Assembly: GCA_029168955.1 (NCBI GenBank)
Contig: JAPDOI010000420.1
Span: 558,322-622,321, forward strand
From: Aplectana chamaeleonis
Taxonomy: Eukaryota > Nematoda > Chromadorea > Rhabditida > Cosmocercidae
Reading direction: 5' to 3'
Length of the DNA stretch: 64,000 bases
A program made the translations under genes and the position numbers. A model generated the notes under the pieces. That model was not told where the DNA came from. It made no database searches and was given only the letters and a program-made list of their open reading frames with translations. Shown piece after piece: positions 36,123-47,300 of the stretch (its first letter is position 1; every line of letters starts with the position of its first letter).

Positions 36123-36412
36123 AGTACTGTGCTTATCTGGGTCAAATTCCGGTCCGCAATTGCGTCTCAACAGGCTTTGCGGCCGCACGCTTCCGAGTCG
36201 GAAGAGTTTCCAGACCCGCAGCTGCCGATCTATTGACTCTAGGTGGGTTTTAGAAGCTGGAGACCAAACAAAATTGAAGAACACTGTATAAAAAAGCCAT
36301 ATCGCGTCGACTTTGGAGCTGGAAACTCGATTGACTCGAGCGCGTGCGGCCGCAAAGCGTGTCGAGACGCACAAGTACGGACCGGAATTTGACCCAGATA
36401 AGCTTACAGTAC
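36123..36412. mobile_element. TACTGTGCTT-family MITE, copy 1 (full, about 290 bp)
   Basis: The left end CTGTGCTTATCTGGGTCAAA and the right end TTTGACCCAGATAAGCTTAC are inverted repeats flanked by TA. The inner arms contain GCGGCCGCACGC / GCGTGCGGCCGC. Relatives lie at 37,998, 39,435 and 56,918. No transposase is present. Confidence 0.75.
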
Positions 36413-36638
36413 TGCCACAATATCGACATTAAGTCATTATGTTCTTGTTCATACCTGAAATTTCTTACAGATATCCAATTCTACTTATTGCAAGAACCTA
36501 AATCACGGATAGGCTATGCATTAGACACATTCCAAGCGCGCTTTTATCCGCACCCTCAGCAAAATATTCTGGATAACAATTTCCTGTTTCTGCGGCAGTT
36601 AAAAAACGCGAATCGCCTTGGATTCCTGTTCAGATATC

Positions 36639-36865
36639 TTCACCTCCGCACTGCCGTTCAGTCCGCAAAGTGCGCTTGATTGCGAAATCGTGCTGCGGCG
36701 CGGTTGCGAGTATCCTCAGACAGGGATGTGGGATCACCCGGGCACCAAAGGCCAAAAGCGCCCGGGTGATCCCACATCTTTGTCTGAGGATGTTCGCAAC
36801 CGCGCCGCAGCAAGATTTCGCAATCAGGGTGCACTTTGCGGACTGAACGGCAGTGCGGAGGTGAA
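36639..36865. mobile_element. near-perfect foldback, 105-bp arms
   Basis: Left arm 36,639-36,743 (TTCACCTCCGCACTGCCGTT ... GGGATCACCCGGGC) is mirrored by 36,760-36,865 around a 16-base loop, with few mismatches. The transcript would form a long hairpin. Confidence 0.85.
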
Positions 36866-37566
36866 CTGTAGGTGCCCGGGTAGTTTCACGCTAGTAGTCA
36901 AATGAATTCAGTAAAGCCGGGTTGATATATACTTCCCGCCATCAGCGAAGACTACAGTGCATACCACGCAGGTGCAGCCGCAGGCTACCATCTGCTAGTG
37001 GCAATTTGCGTTTACTCGAATATCACCCATTTCGTCTCTGCCATCTATCTCTGGTGATATGAGTTTCGTTTCCGAACCTTCGACAACTTTTGGCTCTAGT
37101 TCTATGAAAGAATAATTAATTTTAACTGTAAAGTGAATGAATTGTAATTTTAAATTTCTGCTTTACGCGCCGTGGAGCGCACGAGTTGCGACTGGAGCAG
37201 CCTTTCCACTTTCGTGCTTCTTCGAGGGTGTTGTTGCTTTTTTCTGCAGAAAACAAGTTTATCAAGTTCGTTTAATCCTGAAATGTGTTTAACTATATGT
37301 TTAACTACTCCTTACTTTTGATCTATTCTTGTTTAGTGTGTAGCTATATCTTTTTGGATCACCCATGGAATTTCATCTTTTTGTATATTTTGCTGAGTTA
37401 TACGAAAAAAAATCAGCAGTATGTTCACCATTTTCCTCCGTCGTCCGGCTATGTAGATATGTCCGGAAAATGGCCTTAATCAAAGCTTTTATTTTTCTTG
37501 TTTTCAGGATAGCTGTCACAATTGCTTCAGGCGCAATCACCTAATATTTATGCTGAATATTTCACA

Positions 37567-37601
37567 ATGGCACGTTATATTGTTCCATCAGTGGCTATAT
37601 C
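37567..37601 (+). CDS. possible first exon of the SERAC1-like gene (doubtful)
   Basis: A short ATG exon encoding MARYIVPSVAI lies 58 bp after a TTGTTTTCAG acceptor (37,499-37,508), as for a trans-spliced nematode first exon, and ends at a canonical GTGAGT donor at 37,602. It would supply a hydrophobic N terminus. Its phase (2) does not match the start phase inferred for the next exon at 40,623, so at least one unseen exon would be needed. It may be unrelated. Confidence 0.2.
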
Positions 37602-37959
37602 GTGAGTGTTCTTTGGGCTAATATTTTTCCCATTCCTATGGTATGGTAGGAGTCGTCTGTCGACCTGCTTTCGAGCTGGTATTGGCCTGGCACCGTCTTC
37701 ACGCCGCGTCGTGGGCAATGAGGCCCCCGTCATACTTCACCGAAGGCCGGACTGCTCACAAGCAAGGTCGAGCAAAGTTGGGAATTTCGCAGAATGGGGG
37801 ATCGCCTCCAAACTTAAAATGTTGGGGGGGTCGCACCTCCGGTGTTTTTCTCGATTTTAACTCAGTTCCACCACAAGATATTATTTCCACAACCACGTGT
37901 TGTTCAGACTTGTTTGTCAACCGCTGGTCACCTAACTACTCTTCAAAATTGCAATTGTT

Positions 37960-38290
37960 GAAATAGCGAAAAAATGGTTTTTGGGGACCTTCCAGTGTCA
38001 TGTACTGTGCTTCTCTGCGCCAAATTCCGGCCCGCAATTGCGTCTCGACAAACCATATTGAGTCGGCTCTGGCGCTGGAAACTCGACTGACTCGAGCGCG
38101 TGCGGCCGCAAAGCGTGTCGAGACGCAATTGCGGACCGGAATTTGGCCCAGAGAAGCACAGTACAATGCTCTGTTGGACCGTAACTCATCTGTTCGGTAA
38201 AATGGACTCAGTAGTGAACAGGAAAACAGCAAAGCCGCTCATTTAAAGTAAGAAATAGAAAAATCGCCCTTTGGAAAAAGTCGTGTAGAA
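37960..38290 (-). repeat. dispersed unit, inverted relative of 38,590-39,080
   Basis: Contains AAAAAATGGTTTTTGGGGAC, CTTCCAGTGTCATG, CAATGCTCTG, CCGTAACTCATCTGTTCGGT and the CAGCAAAGCCGCTCATTTAA stretch. All recur as reverse complement at 38,590-39,080. It is split by the MITE at 38,000-38,161. Confidence 0.75.
38000..38161. mobile_element. TACTGTGCTT-family MITE, copy 2 (short)
   Basis: CTGTGCTTCTCTGCGCCAAA at the left pairs with TTTGGCCCAGAGAAGCACAG at the right; TA flanks both ends. The inverted paralogous unit at 39,017-39,040 (CAGAGCATTGTACATGACAC) has a single TA at this position with no element, giving an empty-site comparison. Confidence 0.85.
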
Positions 38291-38589
38291 GGGCCGTTTT
38301 TTTTTTTCAAATGGCTTTTCAGCCTTGGTTTTCACTTTTAAAAGGCCGCAGTCGAGCAAAAGATTCATCCGTTGAATGGTTATCGAAAACTACAATTGCT
38401 GGATTTTTTCTAAAAAAAATTCTCGCGATTTTCTACCTCACCAGGTGCCGCGAGCCCTAATGATAAAACAATTAATTTTCAGTTGGGCTTGATTAGGCAT
38501 GAAAACATCTGAGAATCACACCATCAGTAGTGAAGTAGAAAAATTAAAGCCGCTCAGAGTGAGAGGCCATTTGGAAAAAAACGGCTTTC

Positions 38590-39080
38590 CTACACCACTT
38601 TCTCCAACTGGTGATTTTTTTTCATTTTTTACTTTAAACAAGCGGATTTGCCTTTTTCCAATTTCTCTCTGAGTAGATTTTACCAAACCGCTGAGTTACG
38701 GCCAGGGATGAGCGGAATAAAAATATGAAATTTCGGAAATCGGGCTGCGTGTTTCGGAACAATTTTTTTTCTTGGGTTTCGGAAATCGGGCGCGAAACGC
38801 CTGAAAATGCGCGGAAATGCGGTTTTCGGAACGCGAAATAAGGAAAAATTTAGAAATCATCTAGTGTTTTCTTACGTCCCAGACGACCCGATATTTTCGC
38901 ATTCAGCGGCGTTTTCTGCGGTTTTCGGAATGCGGAACGCGGAATGCCAAAAATACGCGAAACTGCAGGTTTCGGAACGCGAAAAGCGGATCTCCGCTCA
39001 TCCCTGGTTACGGCTCATCAGAGCATTGTACATGACACTGGAAGACCCCCCCCCCCCCAAAACCATTTTTTTGCTTTTTG
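38590..39080 (+). repeat. dispersed unit, inverted relative of 37,960-38,290
   Basis: The sequence TTTTTACTTTAAACAAGCGG..TACCAAACCGCTGAGTTACG, then GGCTCATCAGAGCATTGTAC..CACTGGAAGACCCCCC..AAAACCATTTTTT, mirrors the 37,960-38,290 unit. It is interrupted by a 306-bp element at 38,702-39,007. Confidence 0.75.
38702..39007. mobile_element. 306-bp MITE with CCAGGGATGAGCGGA termini and TTACGG duplication
   Basis: It begins CCAGGGATGAGCGGA and ends TCCGCTCATCCCTGG (perfect 15-bp inverted repeat). TTACGG precedes it (38,696-38,701) and follows it (39,008-39,013). The inverted paralogous unit near 38,165-38,190 has one uninterrupted GAGTTACGGTCC (on the complementary strand) at the same place. The interior holds repeated TTTCGGAAnGCGnAA-like motifs. 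Confidence 0.88.
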
Positions 39081-39434
39081 GACAACAACAATTTTTAACG
39101 AGTATTCAAATCGTCAGCAAAATGGGCGGGTCTACTATGATTTCAGTGGGGCCATTGTTAGGGTGGGGGTCGCAAAGCTTTGCCACGAATCGGGGGGTTG
39201 CAACCAACAATGAACACACTTTGTCTGACGGGTTGCTTGACCCTGCGCACAGGCCAGTAATGGTCAAAATTTCAAGGCCCTGTCCCCAAGCCACAGTACC
39301 CCTGTTCGTGGCGGGATCTGGCATGGATTCTTGACACTCTTGTTCGATCTATATGAGCGTCATATCCTCTATCAAAACGTTTGTGATCGGCGGTTTTCCC
39401 TCAGCAAGACGAGGTAGGGGTGTTTTGCATGGGC

Positions 39435-39658
39435 CGCGGGCTTTCGAGTCGGAAGGGTTTCCAGCGCAGCAGCCGGCGATCTGTTGACCCTTGGTGGGTT
39501 TCAAAAACTGGAAACTAAATAAAATTGGAGAAAACGGTATAACAAAGCCATATCGAGCCCGCTCTGGCGCTGGAAACTCGACTGACTCGAGCGCGTGCGG
39601 CCGCAAAGCGTGTCGAGACGCAATTGCGGACCGGAATTCAGCCCAGAGAAGCACAGTA
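39435..39658. mobile_element. TACTGTGCTT-family MITE, copy 3 (one end missing)
   Basis: The right end (TTCAGCCCAGAGAAGCACAG then TA) and the inner CTCGAGCGCGTGCGGCCGCA block are present. The left terminal repeat is absent; the left part starts around CGAGTCGGAAGGGTTTCCAG. Confidence 0.7.
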
Positions 39659-40622
39659 GAAAGTCTTAGCAGTGACTGAAATAGCGCGCCAATATAGTTT
39701 CGGGCTGGAACTAAGTTAATTGCAAATCGATAATTCGTTTTTCGAAGACTACTGGACATGAAAATGGTGAAAATGTGAGAGAAATTGAGTTCATCATGGA
39801 TCGTGTTTCTACAGTTTGCAGACACCGATTTCAACACTATTTCGGGGTAAAAACCTCACCGGTAACGAAAAAATGTCACTGCGGTCGTTAACTTTCATTC
39901 GCTTCCGAAAAAATAGCGAACGTTTTGCCGCCACAAGCACCTCTGTGACGAGTATGTCGTCCACATCGATTGATCAGGCGTGCCAACAGGGTTGGGCAGG
40001 CCGTTGCGCCAATTTGTGGCGGAGCTATGACCCCCTCCTCGTTGGCCAAAAACTAGAAAAATTTGTCTGCGTCCCCCCTCCCCTCCCCCCCCGGAGATGA
40101 AAAATTGCTTTCGCTTCTTTTGTGACAGATTTAGAAAAATTTCAAACTTGCGGTAATGGAAGACAATTTTTGATTTTTCCTACGAAGTGAAGAAGTGAGA
40201 AATTTTCTGAGAAGTTTCCCCCCAAAATTTTTACGACACCCCAAAATATTCATTTTTTTTCCAGAAATTCCCCAAATTTTTACGACCCCCTTTGCGCCGA
40301 GTCGCAACCCTGCGTGCCAAGAATCCATGCCTGGTCCCGAAGCGAACAGGGGCGTTGTGGTGGGGCAGGCCATAAAATTTTGACCGTTACTCGCTTGTGG
40401 ACTGCGCCGTCCTCTTCCGTCCCTAGCGGTCGCCTGCATTGGGTAGATTTCGACTGGGCTGGCTGTAGCCTATCGGCCGACCATGAAAGGGATTTCAGTT
40501 AGCGGAGTGGGTGTTGTTCGTCCCGCCATTGTCCTTTGGTGTTGTTTTTAGAGTATGATATAACCTATGGTAACCACCCCTTATCCTGTAAAAACTAATA
40601 TATTTTTCTTGAACGATTCCAG
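39659..40622. other. no recognisable gene; upstream region of SERAC1-like gene
   Basis: No domain-bearing frame. CAACAGGGTTGGGCAGGCCG near 39,986 and the CCCAAATTTTTACGACCCCC phrases around 40,230-40,290 look like dispersed repeat remnants. Promoter elements of the downstream gene were not identified. Confidence 0.3.
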
Positions 40623-41321
40623 TTCCGTGTTCAGAAGCTGAGAAAATCGTTTTTGAAGAATTCGGTGTGGACCACTTTGGAGAAGTGCGAAGTGCTAGGA
40701 AAAATGGAGTGCGAAACTTGTTGCAGCCTAGTGTAATCTGTGTCATCTTATTTGGAAAGTGGCGTGCGGCGTGTTGCGAGCTTATGGCGGCAATGAAAGA
40801 CAAAATCAAATGCATTCATTTAACCTTTCCATTCTTAAAGTTGTCATGTTTTTACAAATATTTATTCAATTCCAGTGCGATCTACTCCGCGTATCGGTCA
40901 TATTTCTATCCGAATTCCCCGAGTGCTTTTGGGATTCGAACTATTGAAGATGCCATAAGTTCGCTGAATTCAAATGAAAACACCATGGAAGCTATTCATT
41001 TTCTTAGCCAACTTACAGGTGAGTCTCACGTGTTGTTGCAGATATGGTTTAAGTCATTAGTTCATGTTTTTTAGACCCGTTATATCTGAATTCTCTAAGC
41101 CCTACTGCACTGGGAGTGCTGGCGCTTCGAGGATCTGACCTTAGCCAGCTCGTGACCGTAGACAAATGTGATATAGAAGAGGATGATTTGATTTTTTCCA
41201 AGCTGCTTGCTAAGGTGACGAGAGTAATTTTTGGTTAGAAAACTTTTGGTGATAAAAAAAGGTGTCGTTTTCAGTTCAATCTTGGTGATGACTGGGAGTC
41301 TGGTCTGGCCTGGCTAGGCAG
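40623..41321 (+). CDS. SERAC1-like exons 1-4 (N-terminal, armadillo-like)
   Basis: Exon at 40,623 after GAACGATTCCAG reads PCSEAEKIVFEEFG...ARKNGVRN; its donor is uncertain (about 40,719-40,760). Exon 40,876-41,018 follows TTCAATTCCAG and ends at GTGAGT. Exon 41,075-41,214 follows TTTTTTAG and ends AAG/GTGACG. Exon 41,275-41,321 follows CGTTTTCAG and ends at GTGAGT. Joined, the last three encode AYRSYFYPNSPSAFGIRTIE, then DPLYLNSLSPTALGVLALRG, then FNLGDDWESGLAWLGR. These match in order the SERAC1 region between its N-terminal helices and the central armadillo-like part. Introns are 56 and 60 bp. The last exon ends in phase 2. Confidence 0.7.
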
Positions 41322-44300
41322 GTGAGTGCTTTATATCCGTTTTTTGTTGTTTTAAGATGTGAGAGAGGTTCAGTGAAACGATGTTTTACAAAAACCTCGG
41401 CAACGATCCTCTCCCCCTTTGTGAGCCTCCAAACAGGCCCCAGGGGGGCGTTGCGACCGACTTTAATGGAGATGCCACCCCTCTCTATATTTAACATAAT
41501 AAGTTTTTAAAAACCGGAAATCTTCACGAACCCCTCCTTGTCTCTGAGAAATCAGTGGAACATTTTTATGACCTCCCACCTCAAATTTGTAATCTTTCAT
41601 TTTTGGGGCAGAATCTCTACGATCCTCTCCCCTGTTGTGTCCAGTCGTAACCCGCTGAACCCTGACTTAATAAGTGCTTACCGATTGATTAACAATGTGA
41701 GTTAGGATTAAAGTGGTCAGGCAGTATGGTATATGTCATTGTTCAAAATGGGTTAAGTTATGTCCTTTCAGTGATTTTAGGACTCCAGATTTATCCTGAT
41801 CCTTATATTTAAACTGGAATTTCGATCGCTAGACGCCTTCCTGCTCACCCAACCTATACTTTCCTACGAGCGACGCCAAGTTCATCATCTATGCCGATAG
41901 GAAATCGATAGGCTTTATATGCATTGTTACGGTTCGGTTTCTTATGGGGTGAAATTAAAAGAAAGTGTCGGAAATTCTTAACATCGGCATGGATCCTGAG
42001 GAGACTGCGTTCCCTACTGGAGGTTGGCGCGATTTCGGTGCATCTATGTTATAGCATATAGCACCGAGTTTGCGCCAACCTTCAACAATGAACGAGAAGT
42101 CTTCCGGATCCATGCCGGCGTTACTCACCCCATCTTGCATATGAAAATGTGGTCCGAATTTCCGTAACAAAGCTCTTACGATCCCTCCCCCTCCACTCAT
42201 GTTGCGCTGAAAAAAAAATTGTCGCAAATACACCGCGAACCTCCTATCTTCCGCGAATCTGCCCAGAACCTGCCCCGAACCTCGAACATACGGCGAACAC
42301 CTCGGCATTGCGATCTTCAGTTTCGAGGTTCGCGGTGCCTGGAATCTACCGCGAATCTGGGCAACGTGTTTAACGCCCCAGTTCGCGCTGAACACGACGC
42401 AAGAATCCGTAACTACTGGTGGCACTGGCGCTTTCTCAGTAACCCGCATAGGCGGCGCTCAACTGCGTTATTCGGGAAACGCTGGCCTAGCGAAGGAACT
42501 CTACCTTCTTCTTCTTCTTCTTTGCAGCCACATCGAGGGTTCTGTCATAGGCGGAGAAACTGGGCGACCAGTAGTGGATTCGTCCATAGATCCATTGTGG
42601 TCAGCGTGGTGAGTCTCTCCGGACAGTTAAATAAATGTGCGGTGTCATGGCCGATGGAACCGCAGTCCGTACAAACAGACTTGCTGCTGTCAATCTTGCT
42701 TACGTAGGACATGAGCATTGTCGAGTGACCGCAGCGATGCGAGTGTGCATCTAGCCCTTCTTCCGAGTTGAGTCTCGGATTCGCAGACTGGGGGCGATAC
42801 TTCTCTTAGTATGGGATTTACCGTCGCCTTCTCAAGATGACACCGTACGAACTTGGTGTGCTCCTTGCGCAGAAGACGGAGTCGTTCTTGCTGTCAGTCG
42901 TGCCATCTTTGCAAGTTGACTTTGGTGGGGCATCGGCAAATGGCTTTCTTTCTCCTCTCTCTCTCACTGGGTTAGGCGCTCTCCAGAATGGGTGGTCTGG
43001 TTATTTAATAATATTGACTCGGAATATTGGGCTTGGAGCTGTCAGTGCTCCTTCACTGGTAGTAGACGGGTTTCTGCATGCAGGTGCTCGACTGGGGAAC
43101 TCCTTGCACATCCGGTGGCAATGCGAAGAGCGGCATTCTGTACGCGTTGCATCTTAGCCCAAGAGGATTCTGAGACTAGTTGTTGCCAAATCGGTGCGGC
43201 GTATTTCATGGCAGGCTGAAGGATCGCCTTATACGTCTTGAGTACCTCTCTGTGGCTGCAGAAGAAGAAAGAAGACGTCTTGAGTATCGTTTCCTTGCTG
43301 CTACCCCATGAGGTACCGCCTAGGGCCCTGAGAACATTGAGTTTAGCTTTAACGACAGCCTGCTTCTGCTAGGTATTTTTATGAAACTTGAGCGACGGAT
43401 CGAGCAAAAGACCGAGCATCAGGCAGACGGTCTCCATCCCACTTTACATCCGTATGAGCTCTGTGAGGACAGATACTGATGACTTGCATGCGGAGATCTT
43501 TAGCATCTTGTCGTCGAACAACCTCTTCAGCGTCTTCAGGTACTCGTTGATCTTGCTGGCGGCTACCTGTATGTCCCGATCTCGACACATGATAGTTATG
43601 TCGTCTGCATATGCGATAACCTTGATATCCTGTGGTGGTTCAGGCATATCTTCGAGATACAGACTGTTGAGAGCTGGTGATAAAATACCGCCCTGGGGGA
43701 CTCCAGCTGCTGTGGGAATAATGTTGGAGATATGGTTCAAGAACATGACTCTCTCCCTCTCTGTGTTAAATGGAAGAGAATAGAGAGTTAGGTAATATGT
43801 TTGGAAAAGTCGTTAGTGGCTTTTCGTCACCACGTATCTGCTAAGGTGCTGTTATGAACCGTTCACTAGTAGATTCACCGCGCCGAGAACAAGTTTCGCG
43901 GTAGGCTCGCGCAGCCATCAACCTGCCGAGTCGAAGCCTGGAACATTTCGGGTCTTAACCTGATAGGCTACGACTCGGCAGGTTTAGTCAATGGTATACT
44001 TGTGTCGCAGAGCCTATCGCTGCCATCAGCGACAGGTCCGCGATTGGTCCAAATTCGAAATTGCCCCATAGTAGACCTTTCGCTGAGGGCAGCGACAGGC
44101 CAGGCTTTGCGGCGCAAGTATACCATTGTCTTCAGGGCAAGTTATCTCAGAGTGTCCGGTCGCAACTCCGCTGGACCCTGGACACAACCTCGCTTGAGAC
44201 TCGTTGGGGCTTAACCCGCGGATCATGATTTTGTTCTCATTCCGTGATGATAGTTTTCAACGCTGGCGAAATAGAGGCATATTTGAGAAAGATGGCAAAT

Positions 44301-47300
44301 ATAATTTTTCTCTTAATCGCTTTTCTTGCACGCTGTGTTCACCTACGCGGCGAAGTGGAAACCTCACCCAAGGGCGTTCCAACTCTCAGAATTTCAGAAT
44401 CGCTTGCCCGGAAGAGGACCTTGCGTGCCCTGAGGAGTGGTTGGCGCGGCGGCCGAGTCAGATAATGCGGTTACTCCATCTTTTGCGAATTATGTTTGCG
44501 AAGACCGAGGTATCGATTCACGTCTGTAATGAGTGCTTCGTGGAAAAAATCGATTCTGATCAGATTCCTTTCGATTCTTCGCAAATCGGCGTGGAAGTTG
44601 TCCCTTTTCTCCATGTGATATTCACCCAGTTCCGTGATTCCAATAGGGAGTTGTCGGTGTTGGCTCTGAAGATACTTGCCAATGTCGCCCTGAATAGTCC
44701 GCCATATGCAGTTTCTATATTCACGTCAGGTACGAGATTCCAGAAGCAAAAGTTGAATGGGTACCGAAAAATTCTGCTTTCAGAATGGCTTCCTCTGCTG
44801 TCATCTATGGTCAATCATGGGAGATCCTTACAGGAAAGGCTGCTTGCTCATAAGGTCTGTCAGTTCGTTTCGAGTTCGAAGACGTTTTGAGTGGCCGGTT
44901 CATGTGTAATCTGAGAAACAGAAAGGAAAGGCATATGCTATCCATGTAACCTGGGATGGCCAAGGCATGTTTGCCGTTATTGAGACTTTCAATAGACTTG
45001 CGAACTTTTGGAGGAATAGGGTTCTGTCTTTAGGGACCGTAAAAGGCTCTGGAGCAGGGTCAAGCGCATGATGCGAGCTTCGACGTGTAAGTGCTCTATT
45101 GGAGAGCTTTTGGAACAGCCTGTTGCGATTCGCAGTGCTCCATTTTGGACGCGCTGCAGCTTGGACCAAGATGTGTCCGACACGATGTGCTGCCAGACAG
45201 GCGCAGCATACTCCAATGCGGGTTGCAAAACAGCCTTATACGTGGTCACGATCGTTTCTTTACTGCACCCCCAGGACGTTCCGCCGAGAGCACGTAGAAC
45301 GTTAAGTCTTGTTTTCACTGTGTCTTGCTTCTGCTCAGTGTTCTTATGGAACTTCAACGAAGGATCCAACACGAGTCCAAGTAGCTTGGGGAATCGGGTG
45401 GCCGGCAGTTGGGTTTCGTCCCATTTCACCATAGGTTGGGCCCTGTGCTCTGCATTATCAGTGGAAAAGACGGTGACGGATGATTCGGAGGCAGAGACTG
45501 TCAGCATTTTGCGATCGAGAAAACATTTCAACTCGATCAAGTAGTAATTGATCTTACAGGCGGCTACATGCATCTTTCAGCGATCCCGGCACAAAGTATG
45601 CAACGACCTTGATGTCTTGAGGGGGAACAGGCAGATCTTCAAGGTATGACCTGAAAAGTGCAGGCGATGAATTTCGTCCTGTAGTGACGCCAGCGGCGAT
45701 GGGGATGCTATTGAGGACATGTCCCTGGAATAGCACATTTGCCCGACGTCCTTCAGTGAAGGCGATTATCCATTCTGTCAAGGCGAAGTGGTTGACTTTA
45801 ACAGACTCTCTGATGGTATGCCTTAATTGACAGTGTCAAATGCCTTTGTTAGGTCGAGTGCTACTCAGACAGCGCGTTGGAGATTCTTAGCATTGAAGCC
45901 GTCTAGAACATAGCTAATAGTTTTCAGCAGTGCATTAGTGGTGGAATGCAATTTTTGGAAACCATGTTGACGCTGTTGCTTGTTGTTGTGTTCGGCCAGC
46001 TCCTCCACAACCAGTTTTTCGGCAACTTTGGCAGTGGGTGAGAGTAGAATGATTGGCCGGTACCCTTTAGCCGTGTATGATGATTTTGCCGGCTTCGGCA
46101 GTGGTATAACGCGAGCGACTTTCCAATTTTGGGGGTAATCTACATGTAAGAAACGATGTATTTATGACGTCAGCGGGAAGGGGCAGGAATTTACTGGACA
46201 GTCTCTCCAGGACTGCTGGGCTCAAACCATCTGGCCCTACTGCCTTCGAGTTGCCCATCTCCTTCATAACCTTCTCGACCTGTTCGGGATTGATTGGACC
46301 ATTACCATATTGTATTGCACACATCAACCCGAACTCAAAAGCGAAAATGGGGTTGGGGAGACTGTAAAAATTTCCAAAAATTTTGGTCACCAAGGGGAGG
46401 ATATTGTAACCCCGCTCAGGTCCTACACTATGGCGGGCTTCACCTTGCCCTGTAGCGCTGACATCTTCTTCTTATCGGCCATAACGAGCTTCTTCTTTAA
46501 GGCGTTGGAAGGCGGCCACATCACACGGCTTCTTCCACATATCCAGCGCTGTCAGAGAAGTTGGTCGAGCTGGGCATGAAAATAAATGTAACGAATCATG
46601 CCCTGTGCCGTGGCCGTCAGGACATATGTCGGGGACCGATGGATCGATCCTATGAACATAGGCCTTGAGGAATGAGGAATGTCCACAGGAGCGCTGACAT
46701 GGATACGTTTTGCCTTTGCGTTCTCACTTCGATGGCTGATAGATCTGCGGGAGGCTTTCTTGCTCGAATAATCGGGCGGCGGCCAGTTGGTACGCCGCGC
46801 GCGCCTGGGAGCATTCGTTGCTTGTCGTGTCGCGGCGTACCACGAAGCTTTGATTGAGTCATTTCCCTTCAACGAGATGTTAGGAAACACTCGTATGACA
46901 GGTTCAGTGCAAGAAGTTAACATAAATGAGGTTCATCTTCTTCTTCTTCTTCTTTGCAGCCGCAGGAAGGTTTTTGTCAAAGGTTCAAGAAACGGGCGAC
47001 TGAAACCGGATTCGTCCACAAATCCATTGTTGTAAGAGTGGTAGGCCTCTTTGGGCATTCGAATAGGTGTTCAGTTGTGTGGCCACGGCTACCACAGTCC
47101 GGGCACTCGTCCGGCTTACTGCGATCAATCTTATGCAAGAATGACATCAGCATAGGGGAATGACCGCAGCGTAACGAGGCAAGGGTACTTCTAGCCCGCC
47201 TACCGAGTTCCATCTCGGTGTTGCTGACTATGGGTGGTGCGACCCCCAGAATGGGATTGACTGTCATCCTACTCAAGTGATCCCTGACGAACTTGGTGTG

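Larger units (their letters stand above)
41322..44397 (+). other. 3.1-kb intron of SERAC1-like gene with repeats
   Basis: From the GTGAGT donor to the AATTTCAG acceptor. It contains a hairpin MITE (41,981-42,121), a truncated antisense LINE (42,508-43,750), a perfect inverted repeat (43,920-43,984) and another small MITE (43,989-44,128). The phase-2 donor joins the 44,398 exon exactly, restoring an Arg codon. Confidence 0.65.
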
